NCBI GenBank assembly: GCA_014529385.2
Contig: CM043963.1
Coordinates: 78,416,912 to 78,480,911 of the forward strand
Direction of reading: 5' to 3'
Length of the DNA stretch: 64,000 nt
DNA from: Adiantum capillus-veneris
Lineage: Eukaryota; Streptophyta; Polypodiopsida; Polypodiales; Pteridaceae
The position numbers and the translations under genes were made by a program. Each line of letters starts with the position of its first letter. The first letter of the stretch is position 1. Below the pieces are notes generated by a model, which was given only the letters and a program-made list of their open reading frames with translations, was not told the origin of the DNA and made no database searches. Of the stretch, positions 25,747 to 37,920 are shown piece after piece.

Positions 25747-26237
25747 AATTTGCATCAATCAAGATAGAGTCAATGATGCTTGAACCCTTCCATTTTAGTC
25801 GAATGAATGAGCAACAACATAGACATCAAGCATCTTTTGCCGTCGCATCTGAATCCAGCCTTGCTGAGATGAATGGACCAATGGAAACTTGTTTCCGTTC
25901 CATGGTTCTTTCCCTTGTCCCCCAACACAGATTAGTGTTCATGAAAGAAACGACCTTTAATATCGTAATTCACTTGCCCAAATTCCAACATTTGAGCTAG
26001 ATCAGCTTCTCTAGAAGATAATTGGCAATGTAATAACTGGCCAATTCTTCTTCTAAACTATGTAAGTGTCATTGGGGCTTGTGAGTAGCCCACATGGCAA
26101 TGTGCGGTATTTACTCTTTGGGGCAAGTGTGCCCTTCGATGCACAAACGGGCACGTGCCACTTGTGCTTGTAGAAAGCCCTCAAATTTGAAGGGTGACTA
26201 TACTTTTCATTTTTAAGGGCTGAAAGAAACTCGCCAT

Positions 26238-26748
26238 TTCTTTCTTGGGAAAATTACCAAAATACCCCTCTAATTCGTGGAAATTCCCAACATACCCCTC
26301 AAATTTTAAAAATTACCAAAATACCCTTCCATCCATTTTGGTTGGACTGTTCAAGATTTTATAATCTTTATTCCTTTTTGACAATTTAGATCCGTTTTTT
26401 AGGGCTTAGCATGTAATTTGTCACAAATTATCTTGCAAAAAAGGTAATTATGTCTAAAAATAACAAAGAAATTCATCTCCAAAGCCTACGTAACATACCC
26501 AAATTCTAGTTTTAGCATCTTGTATCGATAGACAATCAGTCTTCTTATGAAAAGCTACAAATTTTTTCGTCTTTCAAAAAATTTAATCTCACGACCAAGG
26601 GTACTTTGAGAATTTTGGAAAAATTGAAGGGCATTTTGAAAATTTGTGACAAATATTGGGGGTGTTTTGGGAATTTTTGAAATTTGAGAGGTATTTTGGA
26701 AATTTCCGCAAAATAGAAGCGTATTTTGGTCATTTTCCCTTCTTTCTT
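26238..26748 (+). mobile_element. Mutator-like MITE with perfect 9-bp target duplication
   Basis: The element spans 26247-26739 (493 bp). Its ends GGGAAAATTACCAAAATACC and GGGAAAATGACCAAAATACG (read inward) form terminal inverted repeats of roughly 80 bp. They are flanked by identical TTCTTTCTT at 26238-26246 and 26740-26748. Long inverted repeats plus a 9-bp duplication are the hallmarks of Mutator-like elements. No transposase is encoded, so it depended on one elsewhere. The short open frames inside (26545-26833, minus) are by-products. Confidence 0.85.
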
Positions 26749-27130
26749 TATACAATTTATACAAGGGCATACATTTGTTCAAATTTCCAAGTTCCAAGCC
26801 CTCTAGAGAGAATACTGTAGGTAGGGGCCGCAAAATACTCGTTCAGCAGAGTGCCAAGTGTTCGGTGCCGGGAAGAAGTGGGGGTCGTTGAAAGCAGCAG
26901 TCAAGACAAGAATACCTCTGAGCAAGGCGCACGTCATCTCACATCAATCGTCAATCAGCAAGCTGGGGCCGGCGGGCACCATCACCGGGGCGTGGGCAAC
27001 GGACGGCTGCGATGAGTCGATGATGAAAGAGCACGTGGCCAGGCCTCTCGATAGCCGAGCCTGTCTATCATTTGGGATTGCCCAACGTGAAATATCCTCC
27101 ACGCTGGCCTTCCTGTCAGAAAAAGCGTGG

Positions 27131-27167
<37 letters not shown>

Positions 27168-28012
27168 TCCCTCGCATTTGAGCCTCCAAGAGTCCAAAAA
27201 ATGCCAATCAAAACAGTATCACCTACAATGGTCATCATTTGTCCTCAGAAGAGAACACAAGTTTGTTTCCATCATTCCATGGGCCTAAAAGAGCACATTG
27301 CCTTGGTAAGGGCATGGTCACGAGAGCCCTGACATCCTCTGACAGGAGCTCAGAGAGTCCACCGTCTGCAACAAGTAGAGAGAGGAAGGCAAAGCGAAAG
27401 CAGGAGAGAGAAAGCTGGCGCTTACCGACAGTGGGTGGAAATAGTTGTGTGACTATGCCTAAAAGCGTACGAAGCCGATGGATGCCTGCAAAAAAGCTGC
27501 CTTGCGTCAGACTTTGCTGGCTTAACTTACGCGAAACTAAGCCTCACGTGACCATAGCCTAAGTTGGTTGCCAAAATAAGGCTGCATTTAGACTGCACGC
27601 AAACCCCAACTTGCTTTCGCTCCAACTCACAAAGCGCATAGCTTTCAACAGGATTTGCACCTATGGCTTTGCATGTCAGAGATCGAAGGGCAACGTGTTC
27701 AAAGAGGTTGTTTCGAGGGTCATGTGCCACCCGTTTGATTGGTGGGTCCGGATATACAGAGCTTCTTCTTTCGTCAATAGTTGAATGCCAAGAGGATGCA
27801 TGCCACTGTACTTGTTTCTCTTTTGGACAGTCTGAACGCCCCATAAGCCTACCTCACAACACGAGTCTTGTTAAAACTTTAGAGTAATAATTTTTCTCAT
27901 TTGTCTCACCAATCACATTTATGAGTTTGGCCAAAAATAAATAAAACAAGTGAAAGATTCATAGTGGCTTTCTAAAACAATAAGAAAGTGTTAAAATCAT
28001 CAGGTTGAGTTT
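26749..28012. other. No gene seen; contains (CT)n at 27135-27163
   Basis: Several overlapping frames of ~100 codons occur on both strands at 26858-27844 but none has a recognisable domain. GC content is higher than in the flanks, so a host or element fragment cannot be excluded. Confidence 0.35.
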
Positions 28013-28021
28013 AATTGGAAT

Positions 28022-28243
28022 CAGTGTCCGAGAAACGATTGCATTAGCTTCGCCTTGAGCCAGTTGAAAATAGAGACTAGCCGATTGCAAACCATGGTAA
28101 GGAAGAAAAGCCGGTGAAATATGTGAGAAAAGAATTCAAAAATGCAAAATTTAAAATTTTCTACTAATATTTCCGGTTTGCTTCTTTGCGAAGAGAAAAC
28201 TCGGCCGACGACTGCTTAATAAAAGAGACTTTCTTGAACACTA
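28022..28243 (+). mobile_element. hAT-like MITE, family H, copy 1
   Basis: Ends CAGTGTCCGAGAAACG and CTTTCTTGAACACT(A) are inverted. Flanks ATTGGAAT (28014-28021) and ATTGAAAT (28244-28251) match at 7 of 8 bases. CAGTG...CACTG ends with 8-bp duplications are typical of hAT elements. The inside (GCCTTGAGCCAGTTGAAAAT, AAAGCCGGTGAAATATG, CTACTAATATTTCCGGT) matches copies at 34926 and 41734. Confidence 0.7.
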
Positions 28244-28825
28244 ATTGAAATTAAGCTATCCAATGTAAGAAAAATCAAGCCATGTGAGATTATGAAATAA
28301 AAGGTCAAATAAAAAGAACTCATTAATATATATTTATGTGTGTGTGTGTATAGAATTACTAAAATTATGGAAGGCAAAGCTTCACTTTAGCATTGTAAAA
28401 CAATAGTATGCAAGACATGTGAAGATGTGAAATGACAGGTGAAATAAAAAGATCCAATCAATATTTTGAAACCGAAATAACATTTAAGGTAAGTCTCAAT
28501 CGTCTCTAAAAACATTCAAAGTATGGATAACTCAAACTCTCCTCTATTTAGAAACCAAAATAATTACATAACATTTAAGGAAAGTCTCAATCATCACTAA
28601 AAACATTGAAAGTATGCGTAACTCAACTCTCCTCAATCAACTCTCCTCAAGGCTTCTTCTTTCAGAAAGCCAAAAATCAAATGAGCTTATATCAAATTCA
28701 TTACAAACAAGCATAAAAATGTTTAAGAATTTAAGATGGCGTGCCAAAAAATAAACAAGGTAAAAATTCATAATGAAGTGCATAAGTCCAATGTTGAGCT
28801 TCTGCTCTACGTCTTTGTTTGTTGG
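28244..28825. other. No gene seen; A/T-rich
   Basis: Contains a local repetition of GGAAAGTCTCAATC...AAAACATT...AAGTATG near 28490-28620. No coding motif. Confidence 0.4.
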
Positions 28826-28829
28826 CCTA

Positions 28830-29400
28830 CAACAAACTTTGCAGTATTTATGTGTTTCAAACAATTTTTGGCTATGGCTGAAAATGTCTCAAAATGCACT
28901 ATGGCATCCTCTGTTCCGATCGAAGGAAGGAGTATGTGTCTCATGAATTTAATGCATTTATGGCTAGTCGTGGGATAAAACACCAATGTACATTGTCTTA
29001 TACGCCTCAGCAAAATGGTGTTGCTGAGAGGAAAAACAAGTCACTTACGAAAATGGCAAGATGTATGGCCAAAAGTCAATCTTTGCCGCATTCTTTTTGG
29101 CTTGAGGCCATCATGTGTACCACTTATGTACTAAACAGGTGTCCTATGAAAGCTTTGCAGTCTATTACTCCATATGAAGCATGGCATGATAGAAAGCCTT
29201 CTATTGAGCACATGCATGTTTTTGGCTATTTGGCTTATGGTTTAGTGCCACAAGCACAACGCAAAAAATTGGATGTTATGGCTGTCAAATGTATTTGCGT
29301 TGGTTATAGTGCTGAAAGCAAAGGTTACAGGTTGTATCATCCACAAACAAAGCATATTCTGGTTTCACGGGATGTCATATTTGTGGAAGATTCTATTTAG
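28830..29400 (+). pseudogene. Copia integrase, C-terminal half, broken
   Basis: After a frameshift near 28915 the frame reads REYVSHEFNAFMASRGI, SYTPQQNGVAERKNKSL (with the catalytic Glu), HSFWLEAIMCTTYVLNRCP and the copia-specific YEAWHDRKPSIEHMHVFGYLAY...VGYSAESKGYRLYHP...VSRDVIFVED. The zinc-binding part and the catalytic core upstream are lost, as are gag and protease. It belongs to the plus-strand copia element ending at 31591. Confidence 0.85.
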
Positions 29401-29889
29401 TCCTTGCTGTCATGTACTAGAGGTAGTAGTGTAAGCTCACAATACATTTATGACACTTTGTTGCCTCTTTTCAGTGGTGGAAGTTTGAATGTAAATCCCA
29501 ATGAGGCAAATGTATAGCCTATGGAGGTTTCTGAAAATGTTACAGATCAACCTATTGCTGATGAAGATGTACATGATGTACTTGATGAGAAAAGGACTCA
29601 AAATGAGTAGGCTAGAGGCATGCCAAAATGGCTGGTGCATACATTGCGTGACAATAAAATGGATGCACCTTTGTCTAGTCGTACTCATTCAAGTTCTCAC
29701 CATGCATATTATGCATCAGATTGTTATGCTTTGGTTGTGTCTAGCTTACATGATGTTGAGGAACCTCTGTCTTTTGATGAAGCACATAATTCAGAAAATT
29801 GGATGGTTCCCATGCAATCAGAATATGATGCACTTATAGAAAATGACACATGGACTTTATGTGATTGTCCTCCTGGCAAAAGGTCCATT
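29401..29889 (+). pseudogene. Copia pol linker between integrase and reverse transcriptase
   Basis: With stops, this encodes YDTLLPLFSGGSLNVNPNEA, LSSRTHSSSHHAYYASDCYA and DVEEPLSFDEA...WMVPMQSEYDALIENDTWTL, the usual run-in to copia reverse transcriptase. A homologous stretch lies on the minus strand at 32180-32630. Confidence 0.75.
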
Positions 29890-31248
29890 GGTACAAGTGG
29901 GTTTACAAGTTGAAACGCAAGCCGGATGGTGAGATTGATTGCTATAAGTCTTTGACTTTGTAAGGGTTATGCACAACAAAAAGGCATAGATTATGAAGAA
30001 ACTTTTTCTCCCACTTGTCGTATGACTACTGTGCATTTTTTATGTGCATTGGCAGCTCATTGTGGTGGGATGTACATCAATCCGATATTGTTACTGCTTT
30101 CTTGAATGGTGACATTTTTTAGGAAGTCTATGTAATGCAATCTCGCGGTTTTGTCAAGAAAGGACAAGAGAACAAAGTGTGAAGATGTAAGAAGGCTTTG
30201 TATGGGTTGAAGCAATCTCCTCGTGCTTGGTATGAGAAATCTGACACTCATTTGGTCAAACTAGGCTTTCGTATCAATCCAACAGAAAGAACATTGTATG
30301 TCAAGCGTGAGGGCGATGTACTTCTCATTGTTGTTCTTTATGGGGATGATTTGCTGAAGATCACTGGTCCTAATGAGGTACATATTGTTGAATTTAAGGT
30401 TAATTTGAATGCTACTTTCAAGATGAAAGATTTGGGGTTGTTGCATCATTACTTGGGCATACAATTTAAGTAGTGTGATAGTGGTATTTCTTTGTGTCAA
30501 AAAGTTACATAGAGACATTGCTATGTAAGTTTGGACTTGAGGATTACAAACCTATTTCCACTCCCATGGAAACAGATTTGAAGTTGAATCTACATTATGT
30601 TGGTGATCCTACTGATGTCACTCTTTACCAAAGTGTTGTTGGCTGCCTCATTTACGTATGCAACACGAGACAGGATATTCATTTTGCAGTCTCACAGGTT
30701 AGCATATTTATGCATAGCCCACGGTCTAAGCATTGACAGGTAGTAAAGAGGATTTTTTGATACTTGACTGGTGCTTTGCATGTTGGATTGTTTTATCCCA
30801 AGGGGGGATCATTGCCGCCAGGTTTACATGCTTTTCGGACTCAGATTGGGCTGGTTGTTACGACACGCGAGGGTCCACAAGTGGTTTTTGTTTCATGCTT
30901 GGCAGTTCATGTATTTCATTGTTGAGCAAGAAGCAACCTACTATGGTCACTTCCAGTTGTGAGGCTGAGTACAGGTCAATCTTCACAGGTACAGTTGAGT
31001 GTGTATGGCTTAGATGCCTTATGGCTGATTTGGGTGTTGGACAAGACATTGCCAACGTCATCTACACTGACAGTCAGAGAGCATTGGCAGTTGCGAGGAA
31101 TCCAATTTTTCATGCTCGCACAAAGCACATTGAGGTGCATTACTACTATGTCAAGGAGAGGCTCTTAGTAGGAGAGATCAGCTTGGCTTATGTGCCAACA
31201 CAGGACAACCTTGTAGATCTTTTCACAAAGGCATTGTCTCATGAGTAG
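29890..31248 (+). pseudogene. Copia reverse transcriptase and RNase H, broken
   Basis: Motifs in order: WVYKLKRKPDGEIDCYK, DVHQSDIVTAFLNGDI, KALYGLKQSPRAWYEK, LYGDDLLKITG (catalytic YGDD, where copia elements usually have YVDD), FKMKDLGLLHHYLGIQ, ISTPMETDLKL and YQSVVGCLIYVCNTRQDI. RNase H follows with DSDWAGCYDTRGSTSGFCF, SSCEAEYRSI, IYTDSQRALAVARNP, RTKHIEVHYYYVKE and DLFTKALSHE. Several internal stops and frame changes interrupt it. Confidence 0.9.
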
Positions 31249-31353
31249 TTCGAAGCTTTTGGGCTTGCTCCCCTTTGTGAACTGATCCTGTCCTTAGGGC
31301 ATGACACTTCCCTTCACTCTTCATGCTAGCCCTCGTTCACCATGTCACTCTCA

Positions 31354-31361
31354 GGAGGGAT
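31354..31361 (+). other. Copia polypurine tract
   Basis: AGGAGGGA lies directly before TTTGTTACC, the LTR start. Confidence 0.6.
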
Positions 31362-31362
31362 T

Positions 31363-31591
31363 TGTTACCATATACATGTGGTAGTGATGTGTGTGAACAC
31401 ACTAGGACCGTCGGCACATTATTTCCCTCTTTAGGAGGTTTTTTCCCCCCCGTGCATTGTATATATGTCCATCACTCTAGGGCCATCTATCTTTCCATTG
31501 CACACTAAGTAACACACTGTCCATTGTGTGCCTTGAGCTTCCTTCATCTTCTCCAAGCTGTGTGCGTTTCCTTGCAACCCTAATTCCAACA
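31363..31591 (+). mobile_element. 3' LTR of the copia element
   Basis: A 229-bp LTR beginning TGTTACCA and ending TTCCAACA (TGTT/AACA ends), with a TATATAT box at 31460. It starts right after the polypurine tract and ends where the minus-strand Ty3 integrase frame begins, so the copia element inserted into that integrase. The 5' LTR is not present in the window. Confidence 0.8.
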
Positions 31592-32170
31592 GGTTTGACC
31601 ATTAGATTTAGTATGGAATGTAGAAGTAAAATCAAGTGTAGTTCCAAGATTTTCAAAAACAGTAGTCCAAAAAGCACTATAAAATTTCGAATCTCGATCA
31701 GATATTATGAGTTTAGGAAAACCATGATGTGGAATGAAAGCTTTAAGAAATAGAAGTGCAACTGGATGTGTTGTGTCTTGTTACAAGGAATGAAGTATGC
31801 TTGTTTAGAAAAATGGTCAATAACAGTCAAAAATCATATCATGCTTGTGAACAGCGAGTGGAAAACAAGTAACAAAATCCATTCAAATGTGTTCCCAAGG
31901 TATTTCAGGAATGGGAAGAGGGTGTAAAAGTCCCAATTTCTTACATGTTGTTGCTTTGATCTTTTGACAAATCAAACAAGTTGAAACATATCGTTTAACA
32001 TCACTTTTCATAGCAGGCCAATAGAAATCATGACATAAGTTTTGAAAAGTAGTAGCAAATCCTCTATGTTCAACATAGAGTGGTTTGTGCAATTCTTCAA
32101 TGATCAATGGACAAAAAGGTTTACTTACACACACGGTTTTCTTGAATAGTGTATCCCAAAAAGTATGCAC
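31592..32170 (-). pseudogene. Ty3 integrase, zinc-binding domain and core, broken
   Basis: From 32170 downwards: ELHKPLYVEHRGFATTFQNL...HDFYWPAMKSDVKRYVSTCLICQ (H2C2 zinc-binding), then LLHPLPIPEIPWEHI. After stops come blocks resembling HDMIF, LFLKLSFHIMVF, LKFYSAFWTTVFENLGT and DFTSTFHTKSNGQT. The frame is cut at GQT by the copia LTR. The layout is chromovirus-like, but no chromodomain is visible because the C-terminus is beyond the copia insertion and missing. Confidence 0.8.
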
Positions 32171-32179
32171 AAAAATGTT

Positions 32180-32630
32180 GAATTCTGTGCTTCATCAAAA
32201 GACAGAGTTTCTTCAACATCATGTAAGCTAGACACAGCCAAAGCATAACGATCTGTTGCATAAGATGCATGGTGAGAACTTGAACGAGTACGACTAGACA
32301 AAGGTGAATAGTCATGCAAAGTATGCACCAGTCATTTAGGCATACCTCTAGCCTGCTCATTCTCAGCCCTTTCCTGATCAAGTACATCTGCATCAGTAAT
32401 AGGCTGATCTGTAACATTTTCAAAACCCACATAGGCTGTATATTTGCCTTATTCGAATTTACATTCAAACTTTCAGCACTGAAAAGAGGAAACAAAGTGT
32501 CATAAATGTCCTATGAGCTTACATTATTGTCTCTAGTACATGACAACAACGGATGAACAGAATCTTCCACAAACACAACATCTCATAAGACCAAGATACT
32601 CTTTGTTTGCGGATGAGGAAACATTTAAAA
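32180..32630 (-). pseudogene. Copia fragment embedded in the Ty3 element
   Basis: The minus strand encodes a block like HPQTK-ILVLEDVVFVEDS, then YDTLFPLFSAESLNVNSNKA, LSSRTRSSSHHASYATDRYA and DVEETLSFDEAQN. This matches the plus-strand copia linker at 29335-29790 step by step, including the spacing. It is bordered by Ty3 gag on one side and Ty3 integrase on the other, all on the same strand. Confidence 0.75.
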
Positions 32631-33527
32631 CACTTCATCTTTTTGTTACTATTAGAGTTTTGAGCAGGACGGTAGTTGGAAGAATTTTGGTTGCCTAGCT
32701 GCTGTGTGTTTTTGTTGTTGTTGCCATAGGATTGAGACATTGTAGCACAGTTGTCAAATATACCTCTCTTGAAAAAAGGTACAACTTTGATGTTTGTTTC
32801 TGTCAAAGTTAGGAGAGAAAGAAGCTTTCTTGTTACGGTTAGTGTTAGTAGTTTATTCAGTGCGATAAGGCTGTCCACCTTTCTTCTTCTTCGCATTAAG
32901 AGCCATATTAATAGCCTTTGAGAGTGAATATAGTTCAAACATATCTATCTTAGCACCAATTTGTAGTGCTAAGCTAGATATATACTTACGCTTCAACTGA
33001 CATGTTCAATAGCTTGTAATTGAATTAAACAATTCCAAAAACGATAAGTGTAGCCCTCTACATCTTTATTTTGACCCTGTCAAATTAAATCCCACTGGCG
33101 TCGTGCTTTAGCTTTATATTGTGTGGATAAAAATTGAGGTAAAAACAACGTTTTGAATGCATGCCAGGTACGTGGTCTTCTACCATGCGGTTTGGTGGCA
33201 TTCCACCACAATGCAGCGCTACTGGTGAGATGATTGGATGCACATTTTACCATTTCACATTCAGGAAAATCTTCATCATGAAAATAATAATCTAACTGAC
33301 GTTAACTATGCTAGAACCGTGCTAACATCCTTAGTGCCATCAAAATCCTTGAAAGTGAAGGCTTTTTTGCTAATTTTGTTTGGTTTTGGTGCCAGTGCAG
33401 ATTCAACATGTGCACAATGTAGTGATTTATCCTCAAGTTCTTGCCTTCGCATACGTTCATAAGTGAGAGATTGTTGCAAATTTGCGAGCTGCTCAACAAT
33501 CGTGGGCGGCTGTGGAAGAGGTGCCAT
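32631..33527 (-). pseudogene. Ty3 (chromovirus-like) gag, broken
   Basis: The N-terminus MAPLPQPPTIVEQLANLQQS is at 33527. It continues with FTFKDFDGTKDVSTVLARF, SSAALWWNATKPHGRRPRTW, FKTLFLPQFLSTQYKAKARRQW and a zinc-knuckle start MKCFKC at about 32640. The second half of the knuckle is replaced by the copia fragment. Protease and reverse transcriptase are absent. Confidence 0.8.
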
Positions 33528-34925
33528 GATTGCGTGTTTTTTTAAAAATAGATGGCTGTAAGTGTATATGTATATGATGGTATGCAGGATAATGCTAAAA
33601 TAAAATAAAAATTGAAGGAATAAGAAAAAATAAATAAGTACTTAGCTTAACGATCGTGGGTGACGTCCAATCCGAAAATATGGTGCACCAAGTTTTGGTT
33701 GAAAACGATGTGAACAATTGAGCAGTTAGTCTGCAAATCTATTGAATTTTTTGCCGGCATCCAATCTCCCGTGTCCCAGATCTCATTTGGTATTATCTTT
33801 GGTGGAGTATTGACAAGGTTCGCTTTGAAGTTGTAATGGCGGTCGACGAGAAGGCGAAGATTGGGCGTCGAGGGTTGCGAAGATTATGGATGATGGTGGT
33901 CAAGGTTTTAGTGCTTGCCCGTGAAGATCGGCTAAAGATGTTGAAAGGGGGGAGAACGGGCTCTTAAGGGGTGGCTCAATTGTTCATGGGCGGCCAACCA
34001 AATGAAGGTTAAGTTAACTAACACTTTTCTTCTTAAAGTGTGTGTGAACACATCAAATTGAGAGGTCAACAGCGTGCAGGTGCAGAGAGAGCCGACGTCG
34101 TGCTGCAGAGAGAAGACGAGGGCGACTAGCAGAGCCTTTTTCAGGCCGCGGGATAGGAGGGAGACTTGCTCCACATCCCAAGGCTCCCCCTTTGATGCAG
34201 GTCTGGCACAATATGGTCATGGTCGACAGAAGAGGCCACTTGCATGCAAAAGTTGGTTCCAGCAGGCTGCTTGGCTTCTCTGGTCCGATGATGGCAGCCT
34301 GCGTTCGAGTCCTGCTAAGAGACTATGAATATGTTGTCCCTCCAAATCAAAGGGGAAACCTGGTGGCTCTTGTGAGGAATCGGTCTTCCATGCAAGCTCG
34401 ATCTCTCCGAAGGTCGAAATTCTCTTATGAATAGATGCAATCAATGCTTACGATGCCTATTCTCTTCTTCTAATTCCACCTCTTCTTCGTTTCTTTAATG
34501 GCTCTGAGTACCGCCCTTCTAAAAATCCTTCAAAGCTCTCCGATGCCGAGTTGGATTCATTGCCTCGTTCATCTTTTTCTTCAAAATCTTCAAACCCTTC
34601 TGTTTCTTCGACTCTTGCCTTCACAATTGACAAGAGTTAACCATCAATTGAAATTTAAATTGGCTAAACTGAATCTTGATGTCGATGATCAAAATTAATT
34701 TGTAGATTTGTTGATTAATCGTCAAGGAACTCGATGTTGTAGATTCGCAGTTTGTTCCTTAAAATTTGAATTCGATTGCCAATTTTTCCTCGAACCAAAA
34801 GCTCCGATACAACTGTTGAGAGAGGGGGAGACGGGTTGCTTGGACAATTCAACAATTCCTCACGGACATCACCATCAACATGTCACCTTCTTTCCCAAGT
34901 CCAAGTACACACACACACCTAGACT
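33528..34925. other. No gene seen; probable Ty3 leader and flank
   Basis: The part next to 33528 should be the leader of the gag, but no LTR ends could be fixed. Short frames at 34074-34444 and 34498-34956 have no recognisable content. Confidence 0.35.
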
Positions 34926-35118
34926 CAACGTTCGGGAAAAGTGTGCCTCAGCTTAGCCTAGAGCCGGTTGCAAAATCAAAGTAGCTGGTTGAGGGGAGGG
35001 CAAGAAGGAGAAAATTCCGCTTAAAATACATGGAAAATAGTGTCATTTTGCAAAAATACCGGCTAGTATTGTAAAATTTCCGGTTCAGATTTGTCTGGGA
35101 GGGATTTTTGAATGTTTG
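34926..35118 (+). mobile_element. hAT-like MITE, family H, degenerate copy
   Basis: CAACGTTCGGGAAAAG, then CTCAGCTTAGCCTAGAGCC, CGGTTGC, ACCGGCTAGTATTG and TTTCCGGTTCAG match the family order of 28022 and 41734. The right end is worn and no target duplication is visible. Confidence 0.5.
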
Positions 35119-36050
35119 TGAAAATAATTCCTAGACTAGACAACACACACACACACACATACAAAGAGAATAGATTTGACAAAGATAGAGTGTAAGAGGG
35201 TGTAAGAGATGTAGACATAATTAGTGGGTACACAACATGATTTAGCATAGTCTAAGAGAGAAGAGCAGAGAATCTTGCAAGTGAATGGCTTAAAATCATA
35301 GCCCCAAACTTTTGCACCCCTTCTTGTGGAGTTTGGTATTTAATTTATTATTTGAGTTTTTGAAAATTGGAAGCCCCTCTTTTACATCTAGTCCACTTTA
35401 GTACTTGAGTGGAGCACATCATTTATTGCATGACTCATAAGGGTGAGTTTTTATTAGAGCTATTTACAAGCAACCATAGTGGCTTATTGAATAAAAAGTC
35501 TAAAATACTGTGCAAATGTAAAATGGCTGAGAGCGTTATTATTTGCCAGCACCTCCTCTTCATTAACTCCCGGAATTATAATCTACAAATCATCATCAAC
35601 TTTCTATTAGTAAAATCAAATAGACAACACACAATTAACCATTATGTTAGCTATCCCAATTGCAGTTAACCACATACAACAAGAGGGTGCCCAGTCTCGT
35701 AACAGCAGGTCCAAATGCTAATTAATCACTTAAGTGATCTGCACTAGTATGTAAGCATTCAAGTTTCTGGAAAGAAGTTCTTAAGAACTAGAAGCAATAA
35801 GTTTTGCTCACTTAGAGCATCTCACTTGATGTATGCTCTACCATTAGTTTGAGCTCTATCTATTTGACCAAAGGAACAATCTCTTTGGTGGATATTTTGA
35901 TCGCAATCATCCAATTTTATAATGTTCAGTTTTTGCTATGAGCAGATAATTCCATGTAGAGTAACATATTTGGTTTTTATCAAGTAGACTAATTGACATT
36001 ATGCAGGTTTAGATTAGGAAATTTATATTCTAAGAAGAGTTATTTCATAG
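35119..36050. other. No gene seen
   Basis: A/T-rich with short frames only, and a (CA)n at 35143-35159. Confidence 0.4.
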
Positions 36051-36059
36051 ATGTTATCA

Positions 36060-37263
36060 AAAACAAAAACTCTCCTTCATGGTTTGTCAACGGAAGATGT
36101 TTTAGTCTCTAATGCAGGTTTTGGAATTCATGGAATAAACAGAAAGTTGCATGGTCACCTCCAAAGGCATGGGCATTCTCGACTGATTATTGGTTTCATG
36201 ACTCCATCTGGTTTGGTCGGCATGGTCAGTGAATGGGTTGGCAGATGTACAGGAGGGCATAAAAATGCTTCAAATCAGGCATTAGAATATGGAAAGATGT
36301 GTATGGAGATGGTGCCTGACTTACCAAAGCAAAAACTCATACAACAATTTCAAATCTCCCAAGGATGTGCTGACTTGATATTAGAAAGGGTTCAGAGTTT
36401 GCAAGGCTATCTATACACGTACTTTAAAGGGAATCCTTTTCCATATCCAAAATTTGTCAAAACATTTATACATCTAAAGCAACAGTCTTCAAGATGGCAA
36501 GATGGATCCAACATTGATTGTCAAGCTTAACTCCAAATGGGGAGTGTCTTGGAATGCTTATCAATGGTCCTACATATTTTTATGCATTTGAGCTTATCCT
36601 CTAGCTATCAAAGACACTTGTCTGATATGGCTTATCATCCACAAGGGAATATGGACATGTACAAAAGCCCAAGGGTTTGGGGTCTCAGATGGAGTATGTA
36701 GCAAATGCAAGGTGCATGAGGAGTTGCTCCCTCACTTATTTGTCAGGTGCAAACACAATATTCTGTTTAAAGAAGAGTTCTAGAAGGCCTGCAATGCTGA
36801 TGCCTCTCTGTTTACCTGGAGGTCTTTATTATTAGGTGAATCCAGTTTTCTGGATGTACCCTTATGGACCTACCTCGGGGGGGTTTTCTTGTTGTAGTTG
36901 TGGCTGGAAAGGAACAAAGCTTTATTTGTTCATCCTCATTCCTCTTATGCAATGCCTCTGTCTATTTGCTTTATTGCTATAATGAAAGAGATGTATAGTC
37001 TAGTGGCTGATGTCTCTGATTATGAGGTTAAAGTGCTTCAAAAAATCCTGAAGTGGCAAAGATGGAGACCTACCATTCTTTCTCTTTACCTTCTAGAATG
37101 CATGTTATCCTTAGGTACTTTTCCCTATTTATCTCCTTTGCGTGATGTTAACCTCCCTCTTTGCCTTCCTTCTTTTGGCTAGGATAGGCCCTATCCTACC
37201 TTAGGAGCACTTGTAATTTTTCCTTCTTATTAATCAATTCAACATTTTCTCCAAAAAAAAAAA
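36060..37263 (+). mobile_element. LINE 3' end with poly(A)
   Basis: In shifting frames the sequence encodes FWNSWNKQKVAWSPPKAW (~36120), then DTCLIWLIIHKGIWTCTKAQ, DGVCSKCKVHEELLPHLFVRC (zinc-binding C-x2-C-x8-H-x5-C, typical of the region after plant LINE reverse transcriptase) and LWLERNKALF (36898 on). The segment ends in a run of 11 A at 37253-37263. Reverse transcriptase and endonuclease are missing, as is usual for a 5'-truncated LINE. It lies ~700 bp upstream of the host gene, same strand. Confidence 0.6.
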
Positions 37264-37508
37264 CTCACCTTCGTGAGGGGAGTGATATCATAACAAAGGT
37301 GGGACCAAGGGTAGGACACGGTTCCTAAGCACATCTATCTAAGCATGCTAAGTTAAGGGGTCTGTTAAAGATACACCACGCGGCCTTTACGAGCAGATGG
37401 TTGGGTGAAGAAGTTCCCCTTGTAGTCTCAATGATGTTTGTGTCGTGGTGTCATCCAGATGCAAGGAGATCTCCAGGCAATTTGAGTCACTTTTATGTCT
37501 CCAGGAGG

Positions 37509-37712
<204 letters not shown>

Positions 37713-37917
37713 GAGCTTTCTCTAAGAGGTGCCAAGATTCCTTGTAATCTTGCCATCATTGAAATTATTTTCATTGTTGCTTATATTTGGGCCCAATGCA
37801 ACATCTCCAAATTTTATCATATGAACAGGGACAGCCATATCACCCTTTTTTTTCTTTGGGTGGGCGTGGCCAAGCTGCTAGTGCTATTTTAGAAATTTGT
37901 ATCTAGTGAACTGTGGT

Positions 37918-37920
<3 letters not shown>

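Noticed and set aside
26545-26833. Small proteins on the minus strand
   Set aside because: They lie in the right inverted repeat of the Mutator-like MITE and reflect its repetitive AAATTT/CCAAAA composition.
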